Source of the DNA: CAMPJU01 sp036675265
GTDB taxonomy: Bacteria > Pseudomonadota > Gammaproteobacteria > Xanthomonadales > Xanthomonadaceae
Direction of reading: 5' to 3'
NCBI GenBank assembly: GCA_036675265.1
Contig: JAKFFJ010000051.1
Location: 1 to 64,000 of the forward strand
DNA: 64,000 nt
The position numbers were made by a program, and so were the translations under genes. Every line of letters begins with the position of its first letter. Positions within the stretch are counted from its first letter, which is position 1. Of this stretch, positions 7,386-15,379 are shown one piece after another. The notes under the pieces are model-generated. The model made no database searches. It was given only the letters and a program-made list of their open reading frames with translations, and was not told the DNA's origin.

Positions 7386-8363
7386 TCAGTCGCCGAAACG
7401 CGCCACCAGTTCGCCGCGTTTCGGCATGGCGACCGCCGCCCCGGGGCGCTCGGACGACAGTGCGGCGTAGCGGTTCGCGAAACGCACGTGGTGCCCGAAG
7501 GGCGCACGCCGGTCGAGCGCCAGCGACGCGGCGAGCGCACCGCAGAACGCGTCGCCGGCGCCGGTGGTGTCGCGCACGGCCACCGCTTGCGCCGCGAGCC
7601 GCTGGAAGGCAATGGGCCCGCCTCCGCCTGCATGGTCCGGCGCCGTGTCCGGATGCGACACGAAGCAACCCGCCGCCCCGAGGGTGACGACCACCCGTCC
7701 GGCTGGCAGGAGCTGGCGACACAGGGCATGCAGCGTGGCGTCGCCGAGCCCGGCGACGGCCTGCGCCGGGATGGCATCGCCCAGGTGGCGATGCACCAGC
7801 GCGGCGAACTCGGTCTCGTTCGGCACCAGGACATCGCACGATGCGAGCAGGTCGGGCGTGGTGGGGGCATCGGCGGGCGCGGGATTGAGCAGCGTGGGCA
7901 CGCCGGCGCCACGCGCCAGTTGCATCGCGGCGCGCACCGCCGGGACCGGCACCTCGAGTTGCGCGAGCAGGACGCCGGCCCCGGCGATGGCGGCGGCGTG
8001 GTCCGCGATGAATTCCGGTGACAGGTCGGCATTGGCGCCAGGCGCCACGACAATGCTGTTGGTGCCGTGGGCGGCCACGAAGATGCCGGCCGTCCCCGTC
8101 GGCGACCGGCTCCCGGCCACGCGCAACTCGATGCCCTCGGCCTGCGCCATGGCACGCGCCGCCGCGCCGGCGTCGTCGTCGCCGAGCGCGCACGCGAACG
8201 TCGTGCCGGCGCCGGCCCGGGCGGCCGCCACGGCCTGGTTGAACCCCTTGCCGCCTGGACCGCTGGCGTAGCGACCACCGATCGTCTCGCCCGGTCGCGG
8301 CAGCGACGCGGCCGTCCAGGCATGGTCGAGATTGAAGGAACCGACGACGACGACGCGGGTCAC
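7386..8363 (-). CDS. rbsK: PfkB-family carbohydrate kinase, ribokinase-like
   Basis: It is predicted to phosphorylate ribose or a related sugar with ATP in the cytoplasm. The 325-residue product starts VVVVGSFNLDHAW and shows the PfkB N-terminal signature in SGPGGKGFNQAVAAARAGA (about residues 34-52). LLNPAPADAP and the segment VPNETEFAAL follow. The PfkB C-terminal signature DTTGAGDAFCGALAASLAL contains the anion-hole GAGD and catalytic Asp. The start is GTG at 8363; the BON gene is divergent. No ribose transporter is adjacent, so the substrate could be another pentose or a nucleoside; the nearby NupC transporter makes nucleoside-derived ribose attractive. Confidence 0.85.
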   Translation of the reverse strand: MTRVVVVGSFNLDHAWTAASLPRPGETIGGRYASGPGGKGFNQAVAAARAGAGTTFACALGDDDAGAAARAMAQAEGIELRVAGSRSPTGTAGIFVAAHGTNSIVVAPGANADLSPEFIADHAAAIAGAGVLLAQLEVPVPAVRAAMQLARGAGVPTLLNPAPADAPTTPDLLASCDVLVPNETEFAALVHRHLGDAIPAQAVAGLGDATLHALCRQLLPAGRVVVTLGAAGCFVSHPDTAPDHAGGGGPIAFQRLAAQAVAVRDTTGAGDAFCGALAASLALDRRAPFGHHVRFANRYAALSSERPGAAVAMPKRGELVARFGD

Positions 8364-8483
8364 GCGCGCTCCGGGGGGAAGGGACAGCCGGCCGCAGCAT
8401 AACGCGCGTTCAGCGACCCTTGCCGCCGCGCTGACGACCAGTTTCCTATGGTGGACGTTCCCTCGAACCCACGGCAGACCGTC

Positions 8484-9020
8484 ATGGCCCGCAAGCCCGA
8501 AGCGTCACCCGACAAGAAGCGGGACGACCAGCGCGACCTCCAGCGTGATCGTCCTTCCGTAACCAACCGCGCCTGGGGCACGTCGCATGACCCGGGCGAC
8601 CAGTCGTTCGGGTATCCCGGTCAGGGTGGCTACGGCGATTTCAGGACCCGCGACATCGACGACGCCCCGGTCATGGACCCGCCGGCGCGGGAAGCCGCGG
8701 GGGAGTCGCGGGCGCGACCCGACGACCGCCTGCGCGAAGCGGTCGCCGACCGGCTGGATGCGGACGGCAAGGTCGACGCGAACCAGGTGCTGGTGGCCGC
8801 CGAGGACGGGGTCGTCACCCTGACCGGTGAAGTGAGCGAGGCGTGGATGAAGGATTGCGCCGAGGACATCGCGCGGACCGTCACCGGCGTGCGCGAGGTG
8901 CACAACGCGGTCAGTTGCGACGACGGCAGCGCGTCGTTTGGCCCGCCCGGCAAGGCCGTGCGCAGCGGCGCGGACCAGCGCGGGCCCGCCACCGGCCGGC
9001 CGGGGCGCAACGACCGCTAG
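8484..9020 (+). CDS. BON-domain protein
   Basis: It is a small hydrophilic protein of 178 residues with an Arg/Asp-rich N-terminal half (KKRDDQRDLQRDRPSVTNRA). One BON domain lies around residues 82-145: DDRLREAVADRLDADGKVD, then VLVAAEDGVVTLTGEVSEAW and AEDIARTVTGVREVHNAV. BON domains bind membranes or phospholipids, and relatives such as OsmY are stress-induced. No signal peptide is visible, so a cytoplasmic or unusually exported location is possible. The ATG at 8484 is preferred; an in-frame ATG at 8448 would add 12 residues that do not look like protein. Confidence 0.75.
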   Translation: MARKPEASPDKKRDDQRDLQRDRPSVTNRAWGTSHDPGDQSFGYPGQGGYGDFRTRDIDDAPVMDPPAREAAGESRARPDDRLREAVADRLDADGKVDANQVLVAAEDGVVTLTGEVSEAWMKDCAEDIARTVTGVREVHNAVSCDDGSASFGPPGKAVRSGADQRGPATGRPGRNDR

Positions 9021-9033
9021 GACGCGTCGCGCC

Positions 9034-10329
9034 TCACATCGAGAACCAGGTCAGCACGCCGGCGATCGTCGCGGTCATGAAGGTCGCGATGGAGCCGCCG
9101 AGCACCGCGCGCATGCCGAAGCGCGCCAGGTCGGACCGCCGCTCGGGGGCCAGCCCCCCGATGCCGCCGATCTGGATCGCGATCGAGGAGAAGTTGGCGA
9201 AGCCGCAGAGCGCGTAGGTCGCGATCAGCGTCGCCTCGGGCGACAGCACGATGTCGGTCCCGCCCTTGAGGATCTCCGACAGGTGCGCGTAGGCGACGAA
9301 CTCGTTGAGCACGATCTTCTCGCCGATGAGGCCGCCGACGGCCGTCGCATCCGCCCAGGGGGTGCCGATCACCCAGGCGATCGGGGCCAGCACGTAGCCC
9401 AGGATCGTCGCCAGGTCGGTGGGCTTGCCCAGCGCCGCCGCCAGTCCCGTCACCTCGCCCAGCCAGGTCAGCGGCCAGTTGATCAGTGCGATCAACGCGA
9501 TGAACGCCAGCAGCATCGCGCCGACGTTCAGCGCCAGGCGCAGGCCGTCGCTCGCGCCGACCGCGGCGGCATCGATCACGTTGACGGTCGACTTCTCGAC
9601 TTCCATGTTCACCGTGCCGCGGGTCAGCGGCTCGGCTGTCTCCGGGACCAGGATCTTGGCGATCACCAGCGTCGCCGGCGCGGCCATGATCGAGGCGGCC
9701 AGCAGGTGCTTGGCGTAGAACACCTGCGCCGCCTCGTCGCTGCCGCCCAGCATGGTCACGTAGGCGGCGAGCACGCCGCCGGCGATGTGCGCCATGCCGC
9801 CGATCATGATCGTCAGCAACTCGGACTGCGTCATGCGCGAGATGTAGGGCTTGATCGTCAGCGGCGCCTCGGTCTGCCCGATGAACACGGACGCGCACAC
9901 GCTGGTGGTCTCCGCGCCCGACACGCGCATGAGCCGGGTGATCGCCCAGGCCATGCCGCGCACGATCCACTGCATGACGCCGAGGTGGTACAGCACGCCC
10001 ATCAGCGATGCGAAGAAGATGATGGTCGGCAGCACCTGGAACGCGAAGATGAAGCCCAGGTTGTCGACATCCATCAGGCTGCCGAACACGAAGTTGCTGC
10101 CTTCGTTGACGAAGCCGAGCACGCGCACGAAACCGTGGCCGATCGCCTCGAACACGTCCTTTCCGCCCGGCACCAGCAGGACCAGGGCCGCGAACGCGAC
10201 CTGCAGGGTGACGCCGGTGGCCACCAGCCGCCAGTCCACCGCCCGCTTGTTGTTGGAGAAGAGGAACGCGATGCCGATGAGCACCGCCAGGCCGAACAGC
10301 CCGAATGCGACCCGCGCCAGACCTTCCAT
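9034..10329 (-). CDS. nupC: NupC-family concentrative nucleoside transporter
   Basis: It is an inner-membrane symporter for nucleosides (CNT family), 431 residues, with many hydrophobic segments such as VAFGLFGLAVLIGIAFLF and VLPTIIFFASLMGVLYHLG. CNT family signatures are present: VFIGQTEAPLTIKPYI in the middle and GEKIVLNEFVAYAHL near residue 350 (the G-x-K-x3-NEF-x-A pattern), then ALCGFANFSSIAIQIGGIG. The ATG at 10329 is chosen because GGGGAAG lies at good distance and the hydrophobic N-terminus begins there; the open frame extends further upstream. With the ribokinase-like gene nearby it could support nucleoside salvage. Confidence 0.92.
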   Translation of the reverse strand: MEGLARVAFGLFGLAVLIGIAFLFSNNKRAVDWRLVATGVTLQVAFAALVLLVPGGKDVFEAIGHGFVRVLGFVNEGSNFVFGSLMDVDNLGFIFAFQVLPTIIFFASLMGVLYHLGVMQWIVRGMAWAITRLMRVSGAETTSVCASVFIGQTEAPLTIKPYISRMTQSELLTIMIGGMAHIAGGVLAAYVTMLGGSDEAAQVFYAKHLLAASIMAAPATLVIAKILVPETAEPLTRGTVNMEVEKSTVNVIDAAAVGASDGLRLALNVGAMLLAFIALIALINWPLTWLGEVTGLAAALGKPTDLATILGYVLAPIAWVIGTPWADATAVGGLIGEKIVLNEFVAYAHLSEILKGGTDIVLSPEATLIATYALCGFANFSSIAIQIGGIGGLAPERRSDLARFGMRAVLGGSIATFMTATIAGVLTWFSM

Positions 10330-10410
10330 CGCGCTTTGCTTCCCCTGCGGGCCCCTGCCGCCGACGGCGCAGGTTAGGTCACGCACCCCACGCCGGCAAG
10401 CCGCGGTCGT

Positions 10411-11556
10411 TCAGCCGTCGCGCGCGGCCACGCGGTTGCCGCCCCCGGCCTTGGCCTGCTTCAGGCGCAGGTCGGCGCGGCGCAGCAACCCCGGCAGGTT
10501 GCCGGCATCGTTCGGGCAGGCCGCCAGGCCCGCGCTGAACGCCATCGGCAGGCGTTCGCCGCCGCGTTCGGCGACGAAGCCGCGTGCGACCAGTGCGCGG
10601 CGCAATGCATCGACGTGCTCCCAGGCCGTTCCGATCGGCTTGCGCAGCAGCAGCACGAACTCCTGGCCGCCCAGGCGCACGAGGTGCTCGTCCTCGCCAA
10701 GGTGTTCGCCGAGCAGCGCGGCGACTTCGCGCAGGGCCCGGTCGCCCGCCGGGTGGCCGGCGTCCTCGTTGACATGCCGGAAATGATCCAGGTCCAGCAG
10801 CGCCAACGTCCCGCTCGCGCCCGGCTCGATGCCGTCGAGCCAGCGCGGGACCTGGTGCGCCAGCCAGTTGCGGTTGGGCAGGCCGGTCAGCCCGTCGGTG
10901 CCGGACAGCTCGACCAGCCGCAGCATCCGCTGGACGATGGCAGCGGCCACCACCGTGAACAACGCGAGCACCAGCAACCGCTGTCCCTGCGCGGCGCCAC
11001 GGACGGCGCCATGGTCGGCCGAGAGCAGCTGTTCGGGTGAGTCCGCCAGCGCGAATGCGATGGCGGCCAGCAGCGCGTACTGCACGACTGCGAGCGCGCC
11101 GGTGGCGATGGCGACGCGCCCGTCGCTGCGAAGGCCTGCCAGGACGATCGCCAGCGGATAACCGCACCAGGCGACCGTGTTGTTGAGCGCGGATGGCCAT
11201 TCGCCGATCCCGATCGCGACCAGCACCAGCGTGGTGGCGGTCACGTCCCACGCACTGCTGGCGAACGGCAGCCAGGGATGCTGGCGCGGCCGCCGCGCCA
11301 GCGCCAGCCAGAGTTGGGCGAACAGGTTGAGGACCAGCACCGCGGCAAGCACCCGCAGGATCCGGGTGAGCGGATCGCCGGCCAGCGCGCCGGCCACCGG
11401 CATCAGCAACAGGAGCACGGCGAGCAATGCGCGCAGCCGTGCGACCAGGCGCTCGCCACCCGCGCCCATCGCCAGCATGGTTTCGTCGGGCCGGGACAGC
11501 AGCGTTGCCGCGAGCCCGCGCGACGGTCGCAAGTCCCCGTCTTGTCCAGCCTGCAT
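10411..11556 (-). CDS. Membrane GGDEF-domain protein with a variant GGQEF active site
   Basis: The 381-residue protein has about six membrane-spanning segments in its first 210 residues and a C-terminal GGDEF domain. The domain shows DGLTGLPNRNWL, LLDLDHFRHVNEDAGHPAGD and LRREV-like spacing as in diguanylate cyclases. The signature loop reads RLGGQEFVLLL, with Gln at residue 298 in place of the metal-binding Asp/Glu. Family knowledge says this change normally weakens or abolishes c-di-GMP synthesis, so the protein may be a GTP or c-di-GMP sensor, or an inactive partner. The start at 11556 is an ATG. Its partners are not evident from the neighbours. Confidence 0.85.
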   Translation of the reverse strand: MQAGQDGDLRPSRGLAATLLSRPDETMLAMGAGGERLVARLRALLAVLLLLMPVAGALAGDPLTRILRVLAAVLVLNLFAQLWLALARRPRQHPWLPFASSAWDVTATTLVLVAIGIGEWPSALNNTVAWCGYPLAIVLAGLRSDGRVAIATGALAVVQYALLAAIAFALADSPEQLLSADHGAVRGAAQGQRLLVLALFTVVAAAIVQRMLRLVELSGTDGLTGLPNRNWLAHQVPRWLDGIEPGASGTLALLDLDHFRHVNEDAGHPAGDRALREVAALLGEHLGEDEHLVRLGGQEFVLLLRKPIGTAWEHVDALRRALVARGFVAERGGERLPMAFSAGLAACPNDAGNLPGLLRRADLRLKQAKAGGGNRVAARDG

Positions 11557-11610
11557 CGCCTACCCCCCGCCGCGAGCATATCGCGGCGTGGCAGGCGCGA
11601 TCGCCGTGAC

Positions 11611-12627
11611 TCAGTAGGTTCCGGGCACCGCGGGCGGCGGTGGCGGTGCAGGCGCCCGGGCCGGACGCGGCGGTGCCGGGGGCGCCGGCGGCGCGGGGGG
11701 TGCGAGCGGCAACGCGGGGAGCGTTGCCGGCACGGTGATCCGCGCACGGGTCGCCTTGCGGTCGCGCAACACGTCCAGCGTCACCTCGGCGCCCGGCTCC
11801 AGGCGGCGCAGCGCTTCCATCGCTTCGCGCGGCGTCTCCACCACGGTGCGGCCGACCCTGCGGATCACGTCGCCCGGTTGCAACGCACCCAGGCGCGGTC
11901 CCGCGCTGAGCACCAGCACGCCTTCGGTGGTCCCGAAATAACGCCCGAGCTCAGTCCCGACGGTCGCCAGGTTCAGGCCGTTCCAGCGGAAGGCCTCCAG
12001 CAGCATCGGCGCCTCGCCGAGGCGGTCCACCTCGCGACGGATGTCCGGCGCGACCCCGGGGACGCCGCCGCGCACGCGCAACCGGCGGACGGCCTCGGGC
12101 GTCATGACCACCACGTCGCCATGGGTGCTGATCTCGCGGCCGCTGTCATCCACCCAGACGACCACGCGGTCGCCCAGCCGCGGCGTGACCTCCAGGTCGC
12201 GCCGCTTCCCGTCGCGCACGTATCCCAGGCGCACCGGGCGATCGGCATCCAGGTCGGCCAGCAGTCGATGCGCGTTGACCACCCGCAGTTCGCCGGTGCT
12301 GCCCAGCAGGTCGCGCCCGTCGATCGACACCAGCAGGTCGCCGGTACGCAGTCCCGCGTCGGCGGCCGCGCTTCCCGGGGTCACGGCGGCGATGGCGACG
12401 CCGCGGTCCGCGTCCTGCGCGAGCACCACGCCGATGACGGGTTTCGGTGCGACCTGGCGGCGTGCGGCGCGCTCGACCGCGAGGGGGGTGACCCGCGTGC
12501 GCATGTTCGCCGGGACGGAGGGCTTGTCGACCGCGTTCCGGGACGCGTCCTGCGCGACGGCCGGGCCGGCGCCCAACAGTGCCCCGATCGCCATGGCCAG
12601 CGGAAGGATCCTTGCAGTGCGATTCAT
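11611..12627 (-). CDS. Periplasmic protein with two PDZ domains and a proline-rich tail
   Basis: The 338-residue product has a signal peptide (MNRTARILPLAMAIGALLGAGPAVAQ). A first PDZ domain follows at about 60-150 (PKPVIGVVLAQDADRGVAI, GSAAADAGLRTGDLLVSIDG), then a linker, then a second PDZ domain at about 225-305 (GTTEGVLVLSAGPRLGALQ, PGDVIRRVGRTVVETPREA). The tail is almost only Pro and Ala. No HtrA-type His/Asp/Ser protease domain is present. It is the third gene of an apparent operon with an ECF-type sigma factor and a membrane-anchored protein, which suggests a role in sensing envelope state. That role is inference from context. Confidence 0.8.
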   Translation of the reverse strand: MNRTARILPLAMAIGALLGAGPAVAQDASRNAVDKPSVPANMRTRVTPLAVERAARRQVAPKPVIGVVLAQDADRGVAIAAVTPGSAAADAGLRTGDLLVSIDGRDLLGSTGELRVVNAHRLLADLDADRPVRLGYVRDGKRRDLEVTPRLGDRVVVWVDDSGREISTHGDVVVMTPEAVRRLRVRGGVPGVAPDIRREVDRLGEAPMLLEAFRWNGLNLATVGTELGRYFGTTEGVLVLSAGPRLGALQPGDVIRRVGRTVVETPREAMEALRRLEPGAEVTLDVLRDRKATRARITVPATLPALPLAPPAPPAPPAPPRPARAPAPPPPPAVPGTY

Positions 12628-12652
12628 GCCTGTTCCTTTCTATGTGGGGGTT

Positions 12653-13267
12653 TCAGTTGACCTGCACGAGCACGCCGTCGTACTGCTCGCCGTTGGCGGC
12701 CAGCCAGCGGCGCGTGCCTTCGAAGGTGACCAGCGCCTGCAATGCCTCGACACGTTCGTTCCAGAGCGCGTGCGCCTCCGCGGGCGCCAGCCCGGGGGTG
12801 GCGAGCGCGTTGTCGATCGCGGCCAGGCGCGACTCGAGCTGCGCGGACATCGCCGCGGCGCTGCCGGTGGCCACGCGGCCGTCGCGGGCGTGCGACAGCA
12901 GTGTTTCGAGCAGTGCGGATTCCGCCTGGAGCTCGGCGAGCGTCGGGAGCGCACCCCCGGGGTTGTCGGCGGCCTGCGCGAGGGTGCCGTCCCGTGCAGG
13001 CGTGGCGTCGACCGGCGCGGGCGACTGCAGGCCCTGCCACGGCACCGCGATGGCGACGACGAGCGTCGCCGCCAGGGCGAGCCAGGCGGCCGGGCGCATC
13101 CGACGCGACCGGATGGCTGCGCGCGGCATCGGCTCCCTGGACGGCACGTCTCCGCCCAGCCTGGCGGCAACGCGCTGCCAGCCATCCACGGGCGGCGACT
13201 CCGCGGGCATCCGCGCGAAGGCGTCGCCCCAGTGCGCGGCGGCTTCGTTGGCAGGCACGTCAGGCAT
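12653..13267 (-). CDS. Single-pass membrane protein, candidate anti-sigma factor
   Basis: The 204-residue protein has a cytoplasmic-looking N-terminal 70 residues, one membrane segment (AAWLALAATLVVAIAVPWQGL, about 78-98) and a periplasmic domain with helical heptad-like runs (ELQAESALLETLLSHARDG, NERVEALQALVTFEG). The topology is that of RseA-like anti-sigma factors, and its start overlaps the stop of the sigma-factor gene by 8 bp. No zinc-binding HxxxCxxC motif is visible, so it is not a ZAS-type anti-sigma. The anti-sigma role is inferred from gene order and topology only. Confidence 0.65.
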   Translation of the reverse strand: MPDVPANEAAAHWGDAFARMPAESPPVDGWQRVAARLGGDVPSREPMPRAAIRSRRMRPAAWLALAATLVVAIAVPWQGLQSPAPVDATPARDGTLAQAADNPGGALPTLAELQAESALLETLLSHARDGRVATGSAAAMSAQLESRLAAIDNALATPGLAPAEAHALWNERVEALQALVTFEGTRRWLAANGEQYDGVLVQVN

Positions 13268-13838
13268 GGGCGATCTCCCTGCTGCCTTCCAGCAGCGTGC
13301 GCAGGCGGCGGGTGCCGCGCGCGAGTTGCGACTTGGAGAAGCTCGAGGTGCGCTGCATCAGCACCGCGATCTCGTCGTGGGTGTAGCCCTCGGCGTGGTA
13401 CAGCCACAGCACGCTGCGGGTGGCCTCGGGCAGGCGCGCCAGCGCGCGCTGCAATGCCGCGGCGTCGGCCGCGGCGGGCGGTGGCGGCCCCAGGTCCTCG
13501 GCATGGTCCAGCGCGCCGTCGTCGCCCAGCTCGCGCGACAGGCGGCGGTCGCGGCGCAGGCGCATCAGCGCCTCGTTGACCGCGACCTGTCGCAGCCAGC
13601 CCCAGAACGGGCTGCCGCCGCGCGCATCGAAGCCATCGATCCGGGAATACGCCTTGAGCATGGTGTCCTGCAACACGTCCTGGGCCTGGTCGCGGTCGCC
13701 GAGCATCCGTACGGCGAGGGTGAACACGGGCCGCTCGAACCAGCGGTAGAGCTGCTCGAAGGCCGCCCGGTCGCCGGCTCGCACGCGGGCGAGCAGGGCA
13801 TCGGGGACGTCGATCGCGAAGCTCGTCGTGGCGGCCAT
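13260..13838 (-). CDS. ECF-type RNA polymerase sigma factor
   Basis: The 192-residue protein has region 2 at about 15-85 (ARVRAGDRAAFEQLYRWFER, DQAQDVLQDTMLKAYSRID, FWGWLRQVAVNEALMRLRR) and region 4 at about 125-185 (ALARLPEATRSVLWLYHAEG, THDEIAVLMQRTSSFSKSQ), which carries the -35-binding helix-turn-helix. The LPEATR and YTHDEIA segments are typical of ECF factors. It heads an operon with the membrane protein and the PDZ protein, and is divergent from the QmcA/NfeD genes. Autoregulation would be usual for the family, but no matching promoter was identified. The target regulon is unknown. Confidence 0.93.
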   Translation of the reverse strand: MAATTSFAIDVPDALLARVRAGDRAAFEQLYRWFERPVFTLAVRMLGDRDQAQDVLQDTMLKAYSRIDGFDARGGSPFWGWLRQVAVNEALMRLRRDRRLSRELGDDGALDHAEDLGPPPPAAADAAALQRALARLPEATRSVLWLYHAEGYTHDEIAVLMQRTSSFSKSQLARGTRRLRTLLEGSREIAHA

Positions 13839-13935
13839 TCAACGAGTCTAGATGCGGCCGGGCGCCGGACCGTCGCAGGGGGCTAACATGTCCGGGGGCG
13901 GGCAATTCGCCGGGCCGGCAAGGGGGAAGGGGGCA

Positions 13936-14862
13936 ATGCAGATCTTCATCGTCGTACTGCTGGTGTTCGCGGTGATCACCGTGCTCAAGGGCGTCCGCGT
14001 GGTGCCGCAGGGTTACGAGTGGACCGTCGAGCGCTTCGGGCGGTACACGCATACGTTGTCGCCGGGCCTGGCCTTCATCATCCCGTGGGTCGACGGCATC
14101 GGCCGCAAGATCAACATGATGGAGCAGGTGATGGACGTGCCCGGCCAGGACGTCATCACCATGGACAACGCGGTGGTCAGGGTCGACGGCATCGTGTTCT
14201 TCCAGGTGCTCGACGCGGCCAAGGCCGCCTACGAGGTCGCCACGCTCGAGATCGCGATCATCAACCTGGTGATGACCAACATCCGCACCTCGATCGGCTC
14301 GATGGCGCTGGACGAGTCCCTGTCCAAGCGCGACGAGATCAACGCCAAGGTGCTGGTCGCGGTCGACCAGGCCACCCACCCGTGGGGGGTGAAGGTCAAC
14401 CGCATCGAACTCAAGGACATCCAGCCGCCGCGCGACCTGATCGACGCGATGGCCAAGCAGATGAAGGCCGAGCGCGAGAAGCGCGCCAACATCCTGGAGG
14501 CCGAGGGTTTCCGCCAGGCGGCGATCCTCCGCGCCGAGGGCGAGAAGCAGTCGGCGATCCTGGAAGCCGAGGGCGACCGCGAAGCGGCGTTCCGCCAGGC
14601 CGAGGCGCGCGAGCGGCTGGCCGAGGCCGAGGCAAAGGCGACCGAGATGGTGTCCACCGCGATCGCACAGGGCGACGTGCAGGCGATCAACTATTTCGTC
14701 GCGCAGAAATACGTCGAGGCGCTGAAGGACTTCGCGCGCTCGCCGAACCAGAAGCTGTTGATGCTGCCGATGGAAACGACCGGCGTGCTGGGCTCGCTCG
14801 CCGGCATCGCCGAGCTGGCCAGGGCAGTGAAGGACGGCCCGGCCGACGGCGGGCGTGCCTGA
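13936..14862 (+). CDS. qmcA: SPFH/stomatin-type membrane protein (QmcA-like)
   Basis: The 308-residue protein has an N-terminal membrane anchor (MQIFIVVLLVFAVITVLKGV). The SPFH domain follows (VVPQGYEWTVERFGRYTHTL, AFIIPWVDGIGRKINMMEQV, VLDAAKAAYEVATLEIAI). A long Ala/Glu-rich coiled coil lies at about 190-255 (EREKRANILEAEGFRQAAI, GEKQSAILEAEGDREAA). These proteins form oligomeric membrane microdomain scaffolds, and the NfeD partner follows at once. The ATG at 13936 is chosen for its strong purine-rich site agggggaaggggg; the longer open frame upstream begins with an unlikely sequence. Confidence 0.92.
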   Translation: MQIFIVVLLVFAVITVLKGVRVVPQGYEWTVERFGRYTHTLSPGLAFIIPWVDGIGRKINMMEQVMDVPGQDVITMDNAVVRVDGIVFFQVLDAAKAAYEVATLEIAIINLVMTNIRTSIGSMALDESLSKRDEINAKVLVAVDQATHPWGVKVNRIELKDIQPPRDLIDAMAKQMKAEREKRANILEAEGFRQAAILRAEGEKQSAILEAEGDREAAFRQAEARERLAEAEAKATEMVSTAIAQGDVQAINYFVAQKYVEALKDFARSPNQKLLMLPMETTGVLGSLAGIAELARAVKDGPADGGRA

Positions 14863-14863
14863 C

Positions 14864-15307
14864 ATGGGCGCGCTGGTGGCATCGCCGTGGTTCTGGTGGG
14901 GACTGGCGCTCGCGTTGCTCGCCGCCGAGGCATTGGCGCCGGGCGCGTTCATGTTGTGGCTCGGCTTCGCTGCCGCAGGGACCGCGCTGATCGCGATGAT
15001 GGCGCCGATGCCGGTCGACGCGCAGTGGATGCTCTTCGCGGTGCTGTCGCTGTTGTCTGTGCTGGTGGGCTGGCAACTCCGGCGGCGGCATCCGCCCGGC
15101 GAGACCGACCGGCCGCTGCTCAACCGGCGTGGTGCGCAGCTGGTCGGGCAGGTGCACGTGCTGGAGTCGGCGATCGTGGATGGCCGCGGCCGGATGAAGA
15201 TCGGTGATGCGTACTGGACCGCGCTCGGCCCCGACCTCCCGGCAGGCACGCGCGTCCGGGTCCTCGACGCCGACGGCGGCGCGCTGCGGGTCGACGTCGC
15301 ATCCTGA
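14864..15307 (+). CDS. NfeD-family protein
   Basis: The 147-residue protein has hydrophobic segments in the first 75 residues (FWWGLALALLAAEALAPGAF, LWLGFAAAGTALIAMMAPM, WMLFAVLSLLSVLVGWQL). A C-terminal NfeD OB-fold follows (RGAQLVGQVHVLESAIVDG, GRMKIGDAYWTALGPDLPAG, TRVRVLDADGGALRVDVAS). It partners SPFH proteins in membrane microdomains, and here it starts 1 bp after the qmcA stop, so the two are surely coupled. A GTG three codons earlier, inside qmcA, is an alternative start. Confidence 0.92.
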   Translation: MGALVASPWFWWGLALALLAAEALAPGAFMLWLGFAAAGTALIAMMAPMPVDAQWMLFAVLSLLSVLVGWQLRRRHPPGETDRPLLNRRGAQLVGQVHVLESAIVDGRGRMKIGDAYWTALGPDLPAGTRVRVLDADGGALRVDVAS

Positions 15308-15379
15308 CCACGCAGGGGCGCGCCGGCGCGTCCTACAATGGCCGGCTTCCCGCACGGGGTTCTGCCCCAGGAACCGGCC

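Noticed and set aside
4318..7470. A 1050-residue open frame on the plus strand across the PepSY and TonB receptor genes
   Set aside because: It is the high-GC shadow of the real minus-strand genes: low complexity, no domain, no ribosome-binding site.
15308..15379. Glycine riboswitch before gcvT
   Set aside because: The gap is only 72 bp and lacks the conserved aptamer blocks.
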